Below, one piece after another: positions 47,066-56,768 of a DNA stretch of 64,000 bases. The stretch spans positions 1 through 64,000 of the forward strand of contig JAQYAV010000010.1 of the NCBI GenBank assembly GCA_029338675.1, read 5' to 3'. A program made the position numbers and the translations under genes. The DNA comes from Lachnospiraceae bacterium. Its GTDB lineage: Bacteria > Bacillota > Clostridia > Lachnospirales > Lachnospiraceae. Position 1 is the first letter of the stretch; each line of letters starts with the position of its first letter. The notes beneath the pieces were generated by a model, which saw nothing but the letters and a program-made list of their open reading frames with translations, was not told the DNA's origin and ran no database searches.

Positions 47066-48547
47066 TTAATTAACTCCTGCAGCCTGCTTCAATACTTCAG
47101 TAAACTCCTCATACCATGCTTCAAAGGATTCATCAGAAATGTATTTGCTAAGTTCTTCTTCACGATTAGCTCCGTTAGCAATAGCATCGTTTAACTCTGC
47201 TTTATCAGCATCCGCCTTATCAGATAAATTGTAGTCTAATACCTTTCTAGCCGGATATCCGTTTTCAAAGTTTCTACTAGCATAGAATTTAATACTATCA
47301 AACTGATTCATTACACATTCTAGGCAACCATAAACCTTTTTGTTCATCTGTATATTATTGTCACTAATAACCTTGTCTATACTTTCAATAGTATTTGCAT
47401 CCTTCAAAACCGGCATATAAGCTGAATCACATACAAATCTTAAATTATGTTCTTTTTCAGTAAACCATTTTAAGAACACGCTAGATGCATACTCATGCTG
47501 TGAATCAGATTTAACAATAGCCATTCCTGCGCCTTGCTGAACCATAATTTTTTCTCCGCCTTCCATAATAGGTGCAGTTATAACCTGAAAGTCAATAGGA
47601 TATGCTCCAGATTCTGTCTCTACATTATCAGGGAAATAAAATGAAGATGAAGTTGATCCTGTATAAGCTAATATGTCTCCTGTTTTAACATCATCAGATC
47701 TAAACTTACCATACGAAGCAAAATATCCATTCATATATGGAACATAGTAATTATCCCATAAACGTCTAATTAACTCTTTGTCTAAGTTAAGAACAACACT
47801 TCCATCTTTTTGCGCATCAAAGATTTCCTTACCCATCTGTCTCATACCAATTACAAAGTAATTAGACATTGAATCTCTTCCATAAAATGCCTTTCCATCA
47901 TTAGCAATACCTGGAGTCTTAGCATCTGTCCACTCATAATACTTTTTAGAAACCTCAACAACGCCCTCAATAGTTGACAAATCCTCAAGTGTGCATCCAG
48001 TTTCCTTTGCAAATGGTTCCCAGTCTGTTTTGTTAATTATCATTACCTCAGTTGATTTGGCAACTGGAAGAAGATAAAGTGCTCCATCCTGATTAAAGTA
48101 GCCCTCCTGAACGTATGTATCTACATATGTGTCTAATTCTTCTTTAGTAAAATACTTAGTTAAGTCTATTAATTTACCCTGTTTTTGTGCTGTATAAGCA
48201 GTATCTGCATAAGAAGAAAAAATACTTGGCAACTCACTAGCACCAACTTCTCCCTCTAAGGAACTATGTATTGCCTTCTCAAGATCAGACACAGAGCCAT
48301 AACTGCTTCCTTTTACAAATATTCCCTGTTCCTTTCCTACTGTAGCATTAAATTCTTCTACCAATGCATCAAAGCTTGCCTGCTGTGTTCCATTATAATA
48401 ATGCCAAATTGTAATAGACACTGGATTATTGGGGTCTAGCTTAACCTTAGCATTTTTATTTTTAGCCTCACATCCTGTCATTGAAAACACCATAGTAACC
48501 GTCATTGCAACAGCACAAATTATTTTATTTATATGTTTTTTTTGCAT
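47066..48547 (-). CDS. Extracellular solute-binding lipoprotein (sugar type)
   Basis: About 493 residues. A signal peptide with a lipobox (VFSMTGC) anchors it outside the membrane. The fold is that of family 1 solute-binding proteins: PVSITIWHYYNGTQQASFDALVEEFN near the N-terminus and GGEKIMVQQGAGMAIVKSD later. No permease or ATPase genes follow; instead a hybrid kinase gene does, so it may deliver sugar as a signal rather than for import. The start is the ATG of MQKKHINK behind AGGAG; the earlier ATG overlaps that site. Confidence 0.88.
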   Translation of the reverse strand: MQKKHINKIICAVAMTVTMVFSMTGCEAKNKNAKVKLDPNNPVSITIWHYYNGTQQASFDALVEEFNATVGKEQGIFVKGSSYGSVSDLEKAIHSSLEGEVGASELPSIFSSYADTAYTAQKQGKLIDLTKYFTKEELDTYVDTYVQEGYFNQDGALYLLPVAKSTEVMIINKTDWEPFAKETGCTLEDLSTIEGVVEVSKKYYEWTDAKTPGIANDGKAFYGRDSMSNYFVIGMRQMGKEIFDAQKDGSVVLNLDKELIRRLWDNYYVPYMNGYFASYGKFRSDDVKTGDILAYTGSTSSSFYFPDNVETESGAYPIDFQVITAPIMEGGEKIMVQQGAGMAIVKSDSQHEYASSVFLKWFTEKEHNLRFVCDSAYMPVLKDANTIESIDKVISDNNIQMNKKVYGCLECVMNQFDSIKFYASRNFENGYPARKVLDYNLSDKADADKAELNDAIANGANREEELSKYISDESFEAWYEEFTEVLKQAAGVN

Positions 48548-48628
48548 TCTAAGCATCTCCTTTCCATCATATAAAGCAATAGCTTTACGTTATTATTTCA
48601 AAATAACTATATTACTATTATTTTAACA

Positions 48629-48665
48629 CAAAAAACTCCTTTGTACCACACATACAAAGGAGTTT
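48629..48665 (-). terminator. Rho-independent terminator of the sodium symporter gene
   Basis: A perfect 13-bp stem AAACTCCTTTGTA/TACAAAGGAGTTT with a 7-base loop, then TTTTTTGTG on the minus strand, 13 bp after the symporter stop. Confidence 0.92.
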
Positions 48666-48678
48666 AGAATAATTTAAA

Positions 48679-50073
48679 TTATATTTTTAATATACCTAAA
48701 GTCTTTAACAAAAGAATAAGTAAAAATAGTGGAGCAATAAACTTAATCATTATAACAAACAAGCCTTTTCTACTCATTTTTTCACCATTCTTCTCTACTT
48801 CTTCAATGATTATCTTTGGCTTTAATACCCATCCAATAAGAATACATGTAGCTAATGCAACAACAGGCATTAAGCAGTTATTACTAATGTAATCCATAAT
48901 ATCAAGAATCGTTCCTATGTCGCCGTTTGGAAGCTTTACTTCGAAATAAAGCTTATTATATCCAAGACATACAATCACACCGCCAACAAGAGCAATTAAC
49001 CCCTCAATAATGCCAGCTTTAGTTCTTGTGATATGGAACTGATCCATAATACTAACAACAACGGCCTCCATAACGGATACTGCACTAGTTATTGCTGCAA
49101 ATAATACCATTGCAAAGAATACAATACCAATTAAATTACCAATTGGTCCCATTGCCTCAAATACCCTAGGAAGTGATACAAACATCAAGCTTGGTCCTTG
49201 TGCCATTCCATCAGTTCCCATAAATGTATAAACAGCTGGAATAATCATTGCGCCTGCAAGAAACGCTACGACTGTATCAAATATCTCTATCTGATTAATT
49301 GATTTGCCAAGGTTAGCATCATCCTTAACATAAGATCCATAGGCAATCATTATACCCATTGCAACACTAAGACTAAAGAACAACTGCCCCAGTGCATCAA
49401 TAACTATCTTAAAAAACTTACCTACTGTAAAACCATCAAAGCTAGGAATAACATATACCTTTAAGCCTTCAAGTCCAGTTCTAGTTACGCCTTCTGCATC
49501 AGTGTTTGATAATGTAAGTGAGAAAATTGCAATTGCAATTACCATAACAAGCAATACCGGCATTATTATTTTTGAGGACTTCTCAATACCTTTATTAACT
49601 CCTCTAAATACAATAAACGCTACAACTGCAAGGAATATAACCATTGTAATAATTGGCTCTACCTCGGCAACAATAAATCCGTCAAAATATCCATCCTCTG
49701 CAGCATCAAAACCTTTTCCTGTACAAAATGCCCAGAAATATTTAACTACCCATCCACCAATTACACTGTAATATGGCATAATTATTACTGGAACTAAACA
49801 GGCCAATAACCCAAGTATTCCCCACTTTTTCTTAAGCTTTCCATAAGCAGTAAGTGGACTCTGCTTTGTCTTTCTTCCGATTGCAACCTCTGTCGTAAGT
49901 AATGCAAAACCAAATGTCAACGCCAAAATGATGTATACTACTAAAAATAGTCCTCCACCATCCTTAGCTGCAAGATACGGAAATCTCCATATATTGCCAA
50001 GACCAACTGCACTACCAGCCGCTGCAAGAACAAATCCTAATGAACCACCAAAAGAATGTCTCTTATTCTCCAT
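48679..50073 (-). CDS. Sodium-dependent transporter, SNF (neurotransmitter:sodium symporter) family
   Basis: 464 residues with about 12 helices and the NSS signature SFGGSLGFVLAAAGSAVGLGNIWRFPYLAAKDGGG at the N-terminus (given in parts: AAAGSAVGLGNIWRFPYL). Relatives such as LeuT and TnaT import amino acids with sodium; the substrate is not predictable here. The start is the ATG of MENKRHSF after a purine-rich GAGGAAGGGG; the longer frame adds 18 basic residues without support. Monocistronic. Confidence 0.92.
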   Translation of the reverse strand: MENKRHSFGGSLGFVLAAAGSAVGLGNIWRFPYLAAKDGGGLFLVVYIILALTFGFALLTTEVAIGRKTKQSPLTAYGKLKKKWGILGLLACLVPVIIMPYYSVIGGWVVKYFWAFCTGKGFDAAEDGYFDGFIVAEVEPIITMVIFLAVVAFIVFRGVNKGIEKSSKIIMPVLLVMVIAIAIFSLTLSNTDAEGVTRTGLEGLKVYVIPSFDGFTVGKFFKIVIDALGQLFFSLSVAMGIMIAYGSYVKDDANLGKSINQIEIFDTVVAFLAGAMIIPAVYTFMGTDGMAQGPSLMFVSLPRVFEAMGPIGNLIGIVFFAMVLFAAITSAVSVMEAVVVSIMDQFHITRTKAGIIEGLIALVGGVIVCLGYNKLYFEVKLPNGDIGTILDIMDYISNNCLMPVVALATCILIGWVLKPKIIIEEVEKNGEKMSRKGLFVIMIKFIAPLFLLILLLKTLGILKI

Positions 50074-50202
50074 ATTAATTTTTCTTCCCCTTCCTCGATG
50101 AATACCAACAAGCTTGTACTCATACACACTTATTCATTATTGTACCATATTCTATTAATTTTATGTAGTACTAAAATGCATTAACTAAATTATATTAAAA
50201 TC

Positions 50203-50242
50203 AAAAAAAGCCATTACTTATTCTAAACAAGTAATAGCTTTT
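50203..50242 (-). terminator. Rho-independent terminator of infC-rpmI-rplT
   Basis: The stem AAAGCTATTACTT/AAGTAATGGCTTT (one G-U pair) is followed by TTTT-rich sequence on the minus strand, 16 bp after the rplT stop. Confidence 0.88.
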
Positions 50243-50257
50243 GATTAGTTACTATAA

Positions 50258-50614
50258 TTATGCAAGCTTAGATTTAGCTACCTCAACAAGTTTAGCAAAA
50301 CCTGCTGGATCACTGATAGCCATCTCTGAAAGCATCTTTCTGTTAAGATCAACACCAGCAACCTTTAATCCATGCATAAGCTTGCTGTATGAAAGACCAT
50401 TCATTCTTGCAGCTGCATTGATACGAGCAATCCAAAGCTGTCTGAACTGTCTCTTTCTCTGCTTTCTACCAGCATAAGAAGAAGTTAAAGCTCTCATAAC
50501 TGACTGCTTTGCTACTCTATACTGCTTAGATCTAGCTCCCTTATAACCTTTAGCTAACTTAAGTACTCTATTATGTCTTTTCTTAGCGCCAACGCCGCCT
50601 TTAATTCTTGCCAT
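50258..50614 (-). CDS. rplT: Ribosomal protein bL20
   Basis: 118 residues, normal length: [20 protein letters not shown] and [24 protein letters not shown] sequence ([17 protein letters not shown]). It assembles the 50S subunit and in Firmicutes can repress its own operon by binding the leader. It has AGGAGG before the ATG. Confidence 0.98.
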   Translation of the reverse strand: MARIKGGVGAKKRHNRVLKLAKGYKGARSKQYRVAKQSVMRALTSSYAGRKQRKRQFRQLWIARINAAARMNGLSYSKLMHGLKVAGVDLNRKMLSEMAISDPAGFAKLVEVAKSKLA

Positions 50615-50633
50615 TAGTTTCTCCTCCTAATTC

Positions 50634-50831
50634 CTACAAATATGGTAAAATCTTCTTCATTACTTTGCTATTAGTTGCATCTGTCATAGCTGCTTTTCTT
50701 AAGTTTCTCTTTCTCTTAGTAGATTTCTTAGTAAGGATATGACGCTTATAAGCCTTATTTCTCTTTAATTCACCTGTTCCTGTTTTCTTAAAGCGCTTTG
50801 CAGCTGCTCTCTTAGTCTTTAACTTTGGCAT
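50634..50831 (-). CDS. rpmI: Ribosomal protein bL35
   Basis: 65 residues, [20 protein letters not shown] then [16 protein letters not shown]; the standard basic bL35. GGAGG precedes the ATG. The middle gene of the infC operon. Confidence 0.98.
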   Translation of the reverse strand: MPKLKTKRAAAKRFKKTGTGELKRNKAYKRHILTKKSTKRKRNLRKAAMTDATNSKVMKKILPYL

Positions 50832-50867
50832 TTCTTTTCCTCCTTAAAACATCCTATATATTTGAAT

Positions 50868-51374
50868 TTAACGTTTTTCAGCTAAAAACATTATCAAACT
50901 TCTACCTTCAAACTTAGCTGGTTTTTCAACAACAGCTACATCCGAAAGAGACTCAGCGAATTCATCAAGTATTACTTTACTTGCATTAACGTGAGCTAAC
51001 TCTCTACCTCTAAATCTAAGAGTTACCTTAACCTTATCTCCCTTAGATAAGAACTTTCTAGCCATGTTAGCTTTTGTGTTAAGATCGTTAGTATCAATGT
51101 TAGGTGATAATCTAACTTCTTTAACTTCTATAACCTTCTGTTTCTTCTTAGCTTCCTTCTCTCTACGAGCCTGCTCATAACGATACTTACCGTAATCCAT
51201 TATCTTACATACAGGTGGCTTAGCAGTAGGTGCAATCTTTATCAAATCCACACCAGCCTCATCAGCTAACTTCATTGCTTCCTTAGAAGTCATAATTCCA
51301 AGCTGTTCACCATCTTCACCGATAACACGTACCTCTTTGTCTCGTATCTGTTCGTTAATCATTAATTCGCTAAT
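50868..51374 (-). CDS. infC: Translation initiation factor IF-3 (AUU start)
   Basis: 168 residues: MSELMINEQIRDKEVRVIG (N domain), linker rich in Lys/Glu, and C domain EVRLSPNIDTNDLNTK...KVKVTLRFRGRELAH. IF-3 checks the start codon on the 30S subunit. I place the start at ATT (51372-51374), nine bases after GGAGG, because the next ATG (51362) is 21 bases away and other IF-3 proteins keep the ELMINE stretch. AUU starts let IF-3 limit its own synthesis in E. coli. First gene of infC-rpmI-rplT. Confidence 0.93.
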   Translation of the reverse strand: MSELMINEQIRDKEVRVIGEDGEQLGIMTSKEAMKLADEAGVDLIKIAPTAKPPVCKIMDYGKYRYEQARREKEAKKKQKVIEVKEVRLSPNIDTNDLNTKANMARKFLSKGDKVKVTLRFRGRELAHVNASKVILDEFAESLSDVAVVEKPAKFEGRSLIMFLAEKR

Positions 51375-51392
51375 AAATATGCACCTCCATAT

Positions 51393-51545
51393 GTGAAAAA
51401 CATTATCGTTCTACGTATGTTTTCATCTATAACCACATAAAAAAAGTGGATAGACAAACTACCCACATAACAATACTATCTTATATCATATCGCTATTAA
51501 CCCAAGTCACTTATCTGTGCTAAGGTGAGAGTGGATACTCTGCTT
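51393..51545 (-). ncRNA. Leader of infC-rpmI-rplT with attenuator, probable L20-type leader
   Basis: The 5' region between the promoter and infC contains a hairpin terminator (GTGGGTAG/CTATCCAC, then TTTTTTT; 51439-51466). Upstream, TATCCACTC (about 51527-51535) can pair with GTGGGTA, which would form an anti-terminator. This matches the logic of the L20 leader of B. subtilis, where L20 binding favours termination. A covariance search was not possible. Confidence 0.6.
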
Positions 51546-51563
51546 TGTTCAACATACTTTACA

Positions 51564-51592
51564 AGATTAACACACTTAGGCAACAATGTCAA
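51564..51592 (-). promoter_or_regulatory. Sigma-A promoter of infC-rpmI-rplT
   Basis: A perfect -35 TTGACA, a 17-bp spacer and -10 TAATCT lie about 190 bp before the infC start. Confidence 0.8.
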
Positions 51593-51639
51593 CACTTTTT
51601 TCGTATGTTAATTATATTTGTCTTTAATTATTTTTATTC

Positions 51640-51716
51640 CCAAAAAATAAAAGCGGCATATCATTCTGGAATATGCAAAAACTAAAAACACATACTCTCA
51701 TCCATACACCGCTTTT
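51640..51716 (-). terminator. Branched hairpin with T-tract, probable terminator of the chemoreceptor gene
   Basis: The outer stem AAAAGCGG/CCGCTTTT (51649-51656 and 51709-51716) encloses a second hairpin GCATAT/ATATGC (51656-51661 and 51671-51676). On the minus strand ATTTTTTGGG follows. Confidence 0.5.
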
Positions 51717-51754
51717 CATTGTATATCCATCTATTATATTTTTCAATAGAAATA

Positions 51755-51912
51755 TTTAATATGCTCAAATGCATAAATACTTAATATATTCAAATGCATA
51801 AATACTTAATATATTCAAATGCATAAATACTTAATATATTCAAATGTGCAAATATCTGATATGCTCAAATGCATAAATACTTAATATATTCAAATGACAA
51901 ATATTTAATATA
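51755..51912. repeat. About six tandem copies of a 25-bp AT-rich unit
   Basis: Unit AAATGCATAAATACTTAATA plus TATTC, with changes in the fourth to sixth copies (AAATGTGCAAATATCTGATA). It fills the gap between the chemoreceptor stop and its probable terminator, so it would be transcribed as a 3' untranslated region. Confidence 0.9.
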
Positions 51913-51976
51913 CAGCAAATACACATTACACTGCACAAACAATAAATATACAAAAATCTACTACTTGTCAAAATAT

Positions 51977-53947
51977 CTACTGTACATTAAATGTTCCAAT
52001 TGTTTCTTGCAATACTGATATGTTAGATAATACATCAGTAGTCTCCTTAGTAACGTCATCACTTTCATAAGTAATAACCTGAAGATTCTCATTTACAGAC
52101 TGAACCGCTCTTCCAAGTTCTTCCTGTGATTCTCTTATTGAAGAAATAATCTGATTAATCTGCTGTATAGAAGCACTTAACTCCTCAGCACTAGCACCAA
52201 GATTACCACTTACTTCAGCATAATATGTTGAATCCTCTTTGTAATCCTCAGCCAATGCTTCAAGCTTATCATAGTCTGACATTACAGTTCCTATAATAAA
52301 TTCCAATAATTTCTGGCTTTCGTTAGATAATGTTTCTACACTCTGCAGTACCTTTTCAGTAAGATCATTAACTTTACCAATTTCAGTACTTGTTATTTCA
52401 CTAAGGTTTTTAATTTCACTTGCAACTACTGCAAAGCCAGTTCCTGCTTCTCCTGCACGTGCTGCCTCAATAGAAGCATTAAGTGCAAGCAAATTAGTCT
52501 GGTTAGCAATCTCTTGAATTGCTTCGGATACACTAGTTATTTCACGAATAACCCCAACATCCTTAATAGCAGTCATTAATCTTTCCCTTGCTTCATCTGA
52601 CTTTAATACAGCATCCTTTTTATTGGCAATGAGTAATGGAACAATCTCATCAACTCGCTCAACTATCTGACTTGCTCTAACTGCCATATTCTGTGCATCT
52701 GCTGCTAAGCCTTCAACTGCCACTTCAACATTTTCACAAGTTTCATCAATAGTTCCTATATTCTCTGTCTGAGTATCAACATTAGCACTAGTCTCTTCCA
52801 TTGCTGCACTTATTTCAGAAATATTACTATTAATTCCTGTAATCTTATTTGTTGTGCTACCCATCTTATTATTAATATTAACTGAAGCTGCCTTTGTTTG
52901 ACGGATAGTATTAATAAACTTAGTTTCAAGTTCTCCTATAAGATATGTAATCTCGTCTACCTCATTATCCTTTTCTATCAAATTTGCCTCTCCGATAACC
53001 TTCTGACGAATAAAAGTCTTCATGTTCTCCATAGGAGATAAACATTTCTTTATTACAAATGTAATAAGTATAAATGAACTAACTAAAAAACAAATACCAG
53101 TAATAATTGGTATACAAAAGGCTTTGTTAATCTCTCTATATATTACACTGTCTCTTCTAGACACTCCAATCTTCCAACCAGTTGTTTCCACTTCTGATAC
53201 ACATACAAACTTGTCATATCCATCATAATCTTTCATTTTAGTTGTTTCTGCATAATTAAGATCAATATCAACAACATCTGTTAACACAGTATTGCCTTCT
53301 TCTTTAGGAAGGAATTCTTCGTTCTTATGAACTACAACGCTTCCATCCTTACCAAGTAAAAATGAATCAATATCATCACTACTTATATCACCAACTATAG
53401 ATATAAGTTTATCTAGTGTAATATCTGCTAGTACAACTGCTTGTTCCCCGCCAATCATAACTGGCTCTGCAATTGTTACTATCATTGTTCCAGTTGCAAA
53501 GTCTTTGTAAGGTGCTGTATATATAAGTGATTTTTCTTCTAATGCCTGTTTCCACCAGTCACGTGTAGTTGGATCTAAATCTAAAGAAGAATGATCTGCA
53601 GGAAATACTCCCTTATCATATCCAAAGCAGCAATAATACATAAGTGCATCTTCATTATCTGCAAGGCATTCCTGCAAATAATCCATAATTGCATTCTTAT
53701 CCTCTGCGTTATTAATAAACGATAGTGTCTGGCTCATGTTATGAACAGCCTCCCCTTGTTTAATCAACCATTCATTAATTATAGCCGCATCATTTTTTGA
53801 CTTTTCTTTAAGGATTATCTTCTCGTTCTTAACCATTAAACTATATAAAATCATTGTATTCGTTATAGTTATTACAACAATAATAAAGATAATACAAGCT
53901 ACTATATCGCGAGAAATTCTTTTACTTATTTTCTTTTGTTTAGCCAT
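51977..53947 (-). CDS. Methyl-accepting chemotaxis protein with Cache sensor
   Basis: 656 residues: membrane helix about 14-36, extracellular dCache domain to about 275 ([33 protein letters not shown]), second helix ([20 protein letters not shown]), linker, and a signalling domain with the hairpin [20 protein letters not shown]. Such receptors control flagellar rotation through CheA and CheW. The Cache domain class usually binds amino acids or carboxylates, but the ligand is not known. It is monocistronic; no other chemotaxis genes are in view. Confidence 0.94.
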   Translation of the reverse strand: MAKQKKISKRISRDIVACIIFIIVVITITNTMILYSLMVKNEKIILKEKSKNDAAIINEWLIKQGEAVHNMSQTLSFINNAEDKNAIMDYLQECLADNEDALMYYCCFGYDKGVFPADHSSLDLDPTTRDWWKQALEEKSLIYTAPYKDFATGTMIVTIAEPVMIGGEQAVVLADITLDKLISIVGDISSDDIDSFLLGKDGSVVVHKNEEFLPKEEGNTVLTDVVDIDLNYAETTKMKDYDGYDKFVCVSEVETTGWKIGVSRRDSVIYREINKAFCIPIITGICFLVSSFILITFVIKKCLSPMENMKTFIRQKVIGEANLIEKDNEVDEITYLIGELETKFINTIRQTKAASVNINNKMGSTTNKITGINSNISEISAAMEETSANVDTQTENIGTIDETCENVEVAVEGLAADAQNMAVRASQIVERVDEIVPLLIANKKDAVLKSDEARERLMTAIKDVGVIREITSVSEAIQEIANQTNLLALNASIEAARAGEAGTGFAVVASEIKNLSEITSTEIGKVNDLTEKVLQSVETLSNESQKLLEFIIGTVMSDYDKLEALAEDYKEDSTYYAEVSGNLGASAEELSASIQQINQIISSIRESQEELGRAVQSVNENLQVITYESDDVTKETTDVLSNISVLQETIGTFNVQ

Positions 53948-54038
53948 AATTTTTCAGTCCTTTCTATATAATCATTTTACTAATCTCATAGTAAATATTA
54001 TATCAAAAAAAACTTATTTCTAAAAGCTTTTATAACTG

Positions 54039-54078
54039 AAAAATCGTGGATTTTTCAATAAAAAAACCACGATTTTTT
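54039..54078. terminator. Terminator after the polyamine operon
   Basis: An 11-bp stem AAAAATCGTGG/CCACGATTTTT with a T-rich loop, followed by TTTT on both strands. It ends nspC transcription on the minus strand. Confidence 0.8.
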
Positions 54079-54147
54079 AACAAAATTAATGCGCTATATT
54101 TGTTTAATTTGTCATTGATAAAAAACAAGTAAACTATATAGCAGAAT

Positions 54148-55275
54148 CTACAATCTACACTTAAAATCTTCATAGGAAAATTCTTTAATAACTGTAACAT
54201 CTTCGCCACGCTTAACTGCAATAGATGGAAGTGGCATACCATTAAAGGTATTATTCTTAACCATGCTATATATTGCCATATCTAAAAACACAAGTCTGTC
54301 TCCAACCTTAAGAGGTTTATCAAAAGAATAATCTCCAATAATATCTCCTGCAAGACATGTTGGACCACCAAATCTATAGGTAAATGCTTTTTCTTTTGGC
54401 ATTCCTGCATCTATAATATTAGGTCTATATGGCATTTCTATTACATCGGGCATATGACATGCTGCCGAAGTATCTAATATTGCTATATTCATACCATTTT
54501 CCATAAGCTCTCTAACTTCTGAAACAAGATATCCCGCATTAAGTGCAACTGCTTCTCCTGGTTCAAGATATACATCAACATTAAATCTTTCTTTCAACCT
54601 CTTAATTCTTGAAATCAATAGTTCAACATCATAATCCTCTCTCGTAATATGATGCCCTCCACCTAGATTAATCCATTCAAGCTTATCTAAATAATCAGCA
54701 AACTTTTCCTCAACAACATCTAACGTTCTTGCAAGTACATCTGCCCCTTGCTCACACAATGTATGGAAATGCAAGCCACTTATTCCTTCAATATCTGCCT
54801 CGTCAATTATTGATTTTACTGTGCCAAGTCTTGAGCCAACAATACAAGGATTATATATGTCTGTTTCAATCTCTGAATATTCAGGATTAATTCTAATTCC
54901 ACACTTAATATCTCTTCCTGATGCCTTTACAACGTCTTTAAATCTATTCCACTGAGCAGGTGAATTGAATACAATATGGTCACAAAAAGTAACTAATTCT
55001 CTAATCTCTTCCTCCCCATATGCTGGTGAAAAAACATGCACCTCTTTGTTAGGCATCTCCTCATATCCAAGCTTTGCCTCAAACAAGCCACTTGCAGAAG
55101 TTCCAGCAAGATATTTACTCATTAATGGATACATTGAGTATGCTGAAAATGCTTTTTGAGCAAGTAAAATCTTAGCCTTTGATTGTTCTTGAACATATTG
55201 TAGGATTTCTAAGTTTTTAATTAATTTGTCTTCATCGATTACATATGATGGTGTTTTAATATCATTTATCGTCAT
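54148..55275 (-). CDS. nspC: Carboxynorspermidine/carboxyspermidine decarboxylase
   Basis: A 375-residue fold III PLP decarboxylase. The PLP Lys is in ILLAQKAFSAYSMYPL (about 42), with HTLCEQGAD, LGGGHHITREDYD and EPGEAVALNAGYLV typical of NspC. It removes CO2 from carboxy(nor)spermidine to give (nor)spermidine. Last gene of the polyamine operon, 13 bp after a small gene. The ATG is behind AGGGGTTTAAT. Confidence 0.92.
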   Translation of the reverse strand: MTINDIKTPSYVIDEDKLIKNLEILQYVQEQSKAKILLAQKAFSAYSMYPLMSKYLAGTSASGLFEAKLGYEEMPNKEVHVFSPAYGEEEIRELVTFCDHIVFNSPAQWNRFKDVVKASGRDIKCGIRINPEYSEIETDIYNPCIVGSRLGTVKSIIDEADIEGISGLHFHTLCEQGADVLARTLDVVEEKFADYLDKLEWINLGGGHHITREDYDVELLISRIKRLKERFNVDVYLEPGEAVALNAGYLVSEVRELMENGMNIAILDTSAACHMPDVIEMPYRPNIIDAGMPKEKAFTYRFGGPTCLAGDIIGDYSFDKPLKVGDRLVFLDMAIYSMVKNNTFNGMPLPSIAVKRGEDVTVIKEFSYEDFKCRL

Positions 55276-55288
55276 ATTAAACCCCTAA

Positions 55289-55513
55289 CTAACCCTTAAT
55301 ATCTTTAATCTGCTGAAATAACTCAATATCCTCTTTAGTAATTCTCATGTTAGTACACATTTCTTTTCCTTCTGGATTAGTAATCTTTAGCTCAACAATT
55401 GAGTCTTCTCTTAGCTCTCTGCCACAGTTTTTAAGAAACAATACAACCTTTGGGTGATTGCTGCTAAATTTGTCAATCAAGCCCTTAACCTTTATTAACG
55501 CCATTGGATTCAT
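55289..55513 (-). CDS. Small protein of unknown function in the polyamine operon
   Basis: 74 residues, starting MNPMALIKVKGLIDKFSSNHPKVVLFLKN, given here as MNPMALIKVKGLIDKFSSN and PKVVLFLKNCG. No membrane helix; mixed alpha/beta character with two Cys. The ATG follows AGGAG. It is tightly placed between the dehydrogenase and decarboxylase genes (28 and 13 bp gaps), so it may belong to the pathway, but I do not recognise the family. Confidence 0.75.
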   Translation of the reverse strand: MNPMALIKVKGLIDKFSSNHPKVVLFLKNCGRELREDSIVELKITNPEGKEMCTNMRITKEDIELFQQIKDIKG

Positions 55514-55541
55514 ATTTCCTGTCTCCTAACTATATAATAAA

Positions 55542-56741
55542 TTACTCAACCATAACTGGATTGAAATTCTCTTTCCAAGGGAGTCCCCACTTATTAAGTG
55601 CTTCCATAAATGGATCTGGATCAAACTCCTCAACATTATATACACCTGGCTTGCACCATGTTCCATTCATAACAAGCATTGCACCAATCATGGCAGGTAC
55701 TCCAGTTGTATACGAGATAGCCTGTGAGCCAACCTCTTTATAGCACTCCTGGTGATCACACACATTATATACATAATAGTGCTTCTCTTCTCCATCCTTA
55801 ATTCCCTTAAAAATACAACCTATGTTAGTTTTTCCAACTGTTCTAGGGCCAAGTGATGCTGGATCTGGTAATACAGCCTTTAGGAATTGAAGAGGAACTA
55901 TCTCTTTACCTTCATACATAATTGGCTCAATGGAAGTCATTCCTACATTTTCTAAACACTTTAAGTGTGTAAGATAGCTCTGACCAAATGTCATGAAGAA
56001 ACGAATTCTTTTAATGCCCTTAATATTTATTCCAAGAGACTCTAACTCCTCGTGATGAAGAAGGTACATATCCTTTTCTCCAACCTCATCAAAGTTATAT
56101 ACTCGCTTAATCTCCATTGGCTCAGTTTCAACCCACTGACCATTCTCCCAGTAGCTTCCCTTTGCACTAACTTCTCTTATATTAATCTCTGGATTAAAGT
56201 TTGTTGCAAATGGATATCCATGATCTCCACCATTACAATCAAGAATATCAATCTCGTGAATCTCATCAAAATAATGCTTAGCAGCATAAGCTGAGAAAAC
56301 CCCTGTAACACCTGGATCAAATCCGCATCCGAGAAGAGCCATAATTCCAGCTTCTTCAAATCTCTTCTTATATGCCCATTGCCAGCTATATTCAAACTTA
56401 GCTGTGTCCTCTGGTTCGTAGTTTGCTGTATCAAGATAGTGAGTCTTTGTAGCAAGACAAGCCTCCATAATTGTTAAATCCTGATATGGAAGTGCTATAT
56501 TCATAACAATGTCAGGCTTATATGAATTGATTAAATCAATTAACTCATCAACATTATCTGCATTCACCTGAGCAGTTTCAATCTTAGTCTTTCCCCCATC
56601 AAGCTTAGCCTTTAACGCATCACATTTTGATTTAGTTCTGCTGGCAATACAAATCTCCTCAAATACATCTGAATTCTGACAACACTTATTAACAACTACG
56701 CCTGCCACACCGCCTGCGCCAATAATCAATGCTCTTCCCAT
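55542..56741 (-). CDS. Carboxynorspermidine/carboxyspermidine synthase (saccharopine dehydrogenase-like)
   Basis: 399 residues with an N-terminal Rossmann fold (MGRALIIGAGGVAGVVVNKC) and the family stretch ALLGCGFDPGVTGVFSAYAAKHYFDEI (in part GCGFDPGVTGVFSAY). It condenses aspartate semialdehyde with putrescine or diaminopropane and reduces the Schiff base with NADPH. It is often annotated Lys1 or saccharopine dehydrogenase, but placement beside nspC and speE supports the polyamine role. Confidence 0.9.
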   Translation of the reverse strand: MGRALIIGAGGVAGVVVNKCCQNSDVFEEICIASRTKSKCDALKAKLDGGKTKIETAQVNADNVDELIDLINSYKPDIVMNIALPYQDLTIMEACLATKTHYLDTANYEPEDTAKFEYSWQWAYKKRFEEAGIMALLGCGFDPGVTGVFSAYAAKHYFDEIHEIDILDCNGGDHGYPFATNFNPEINIREVSAKGSYWENGQWVETEPMEIKRVYNFDEVGEKDMYLLHHEELESLGINIKGIKRIRFFMTFGQSYLTHLKCLENVGMTSIEPIMYEGKEIVPLQFLKAVLPDPASLGPRTVGKTNIGCIFKGIKDGEEKHYYVYNVCDHQECYKEVGSQAISYTTGVPAMIGAMLVMNGTWCKPGVYNVEEFDPDPFMEALNKWGLPWKENFNPVMVE

Positions 56742-56768
56742 TTTTATCTCCTTTTATCTCATAAAATA

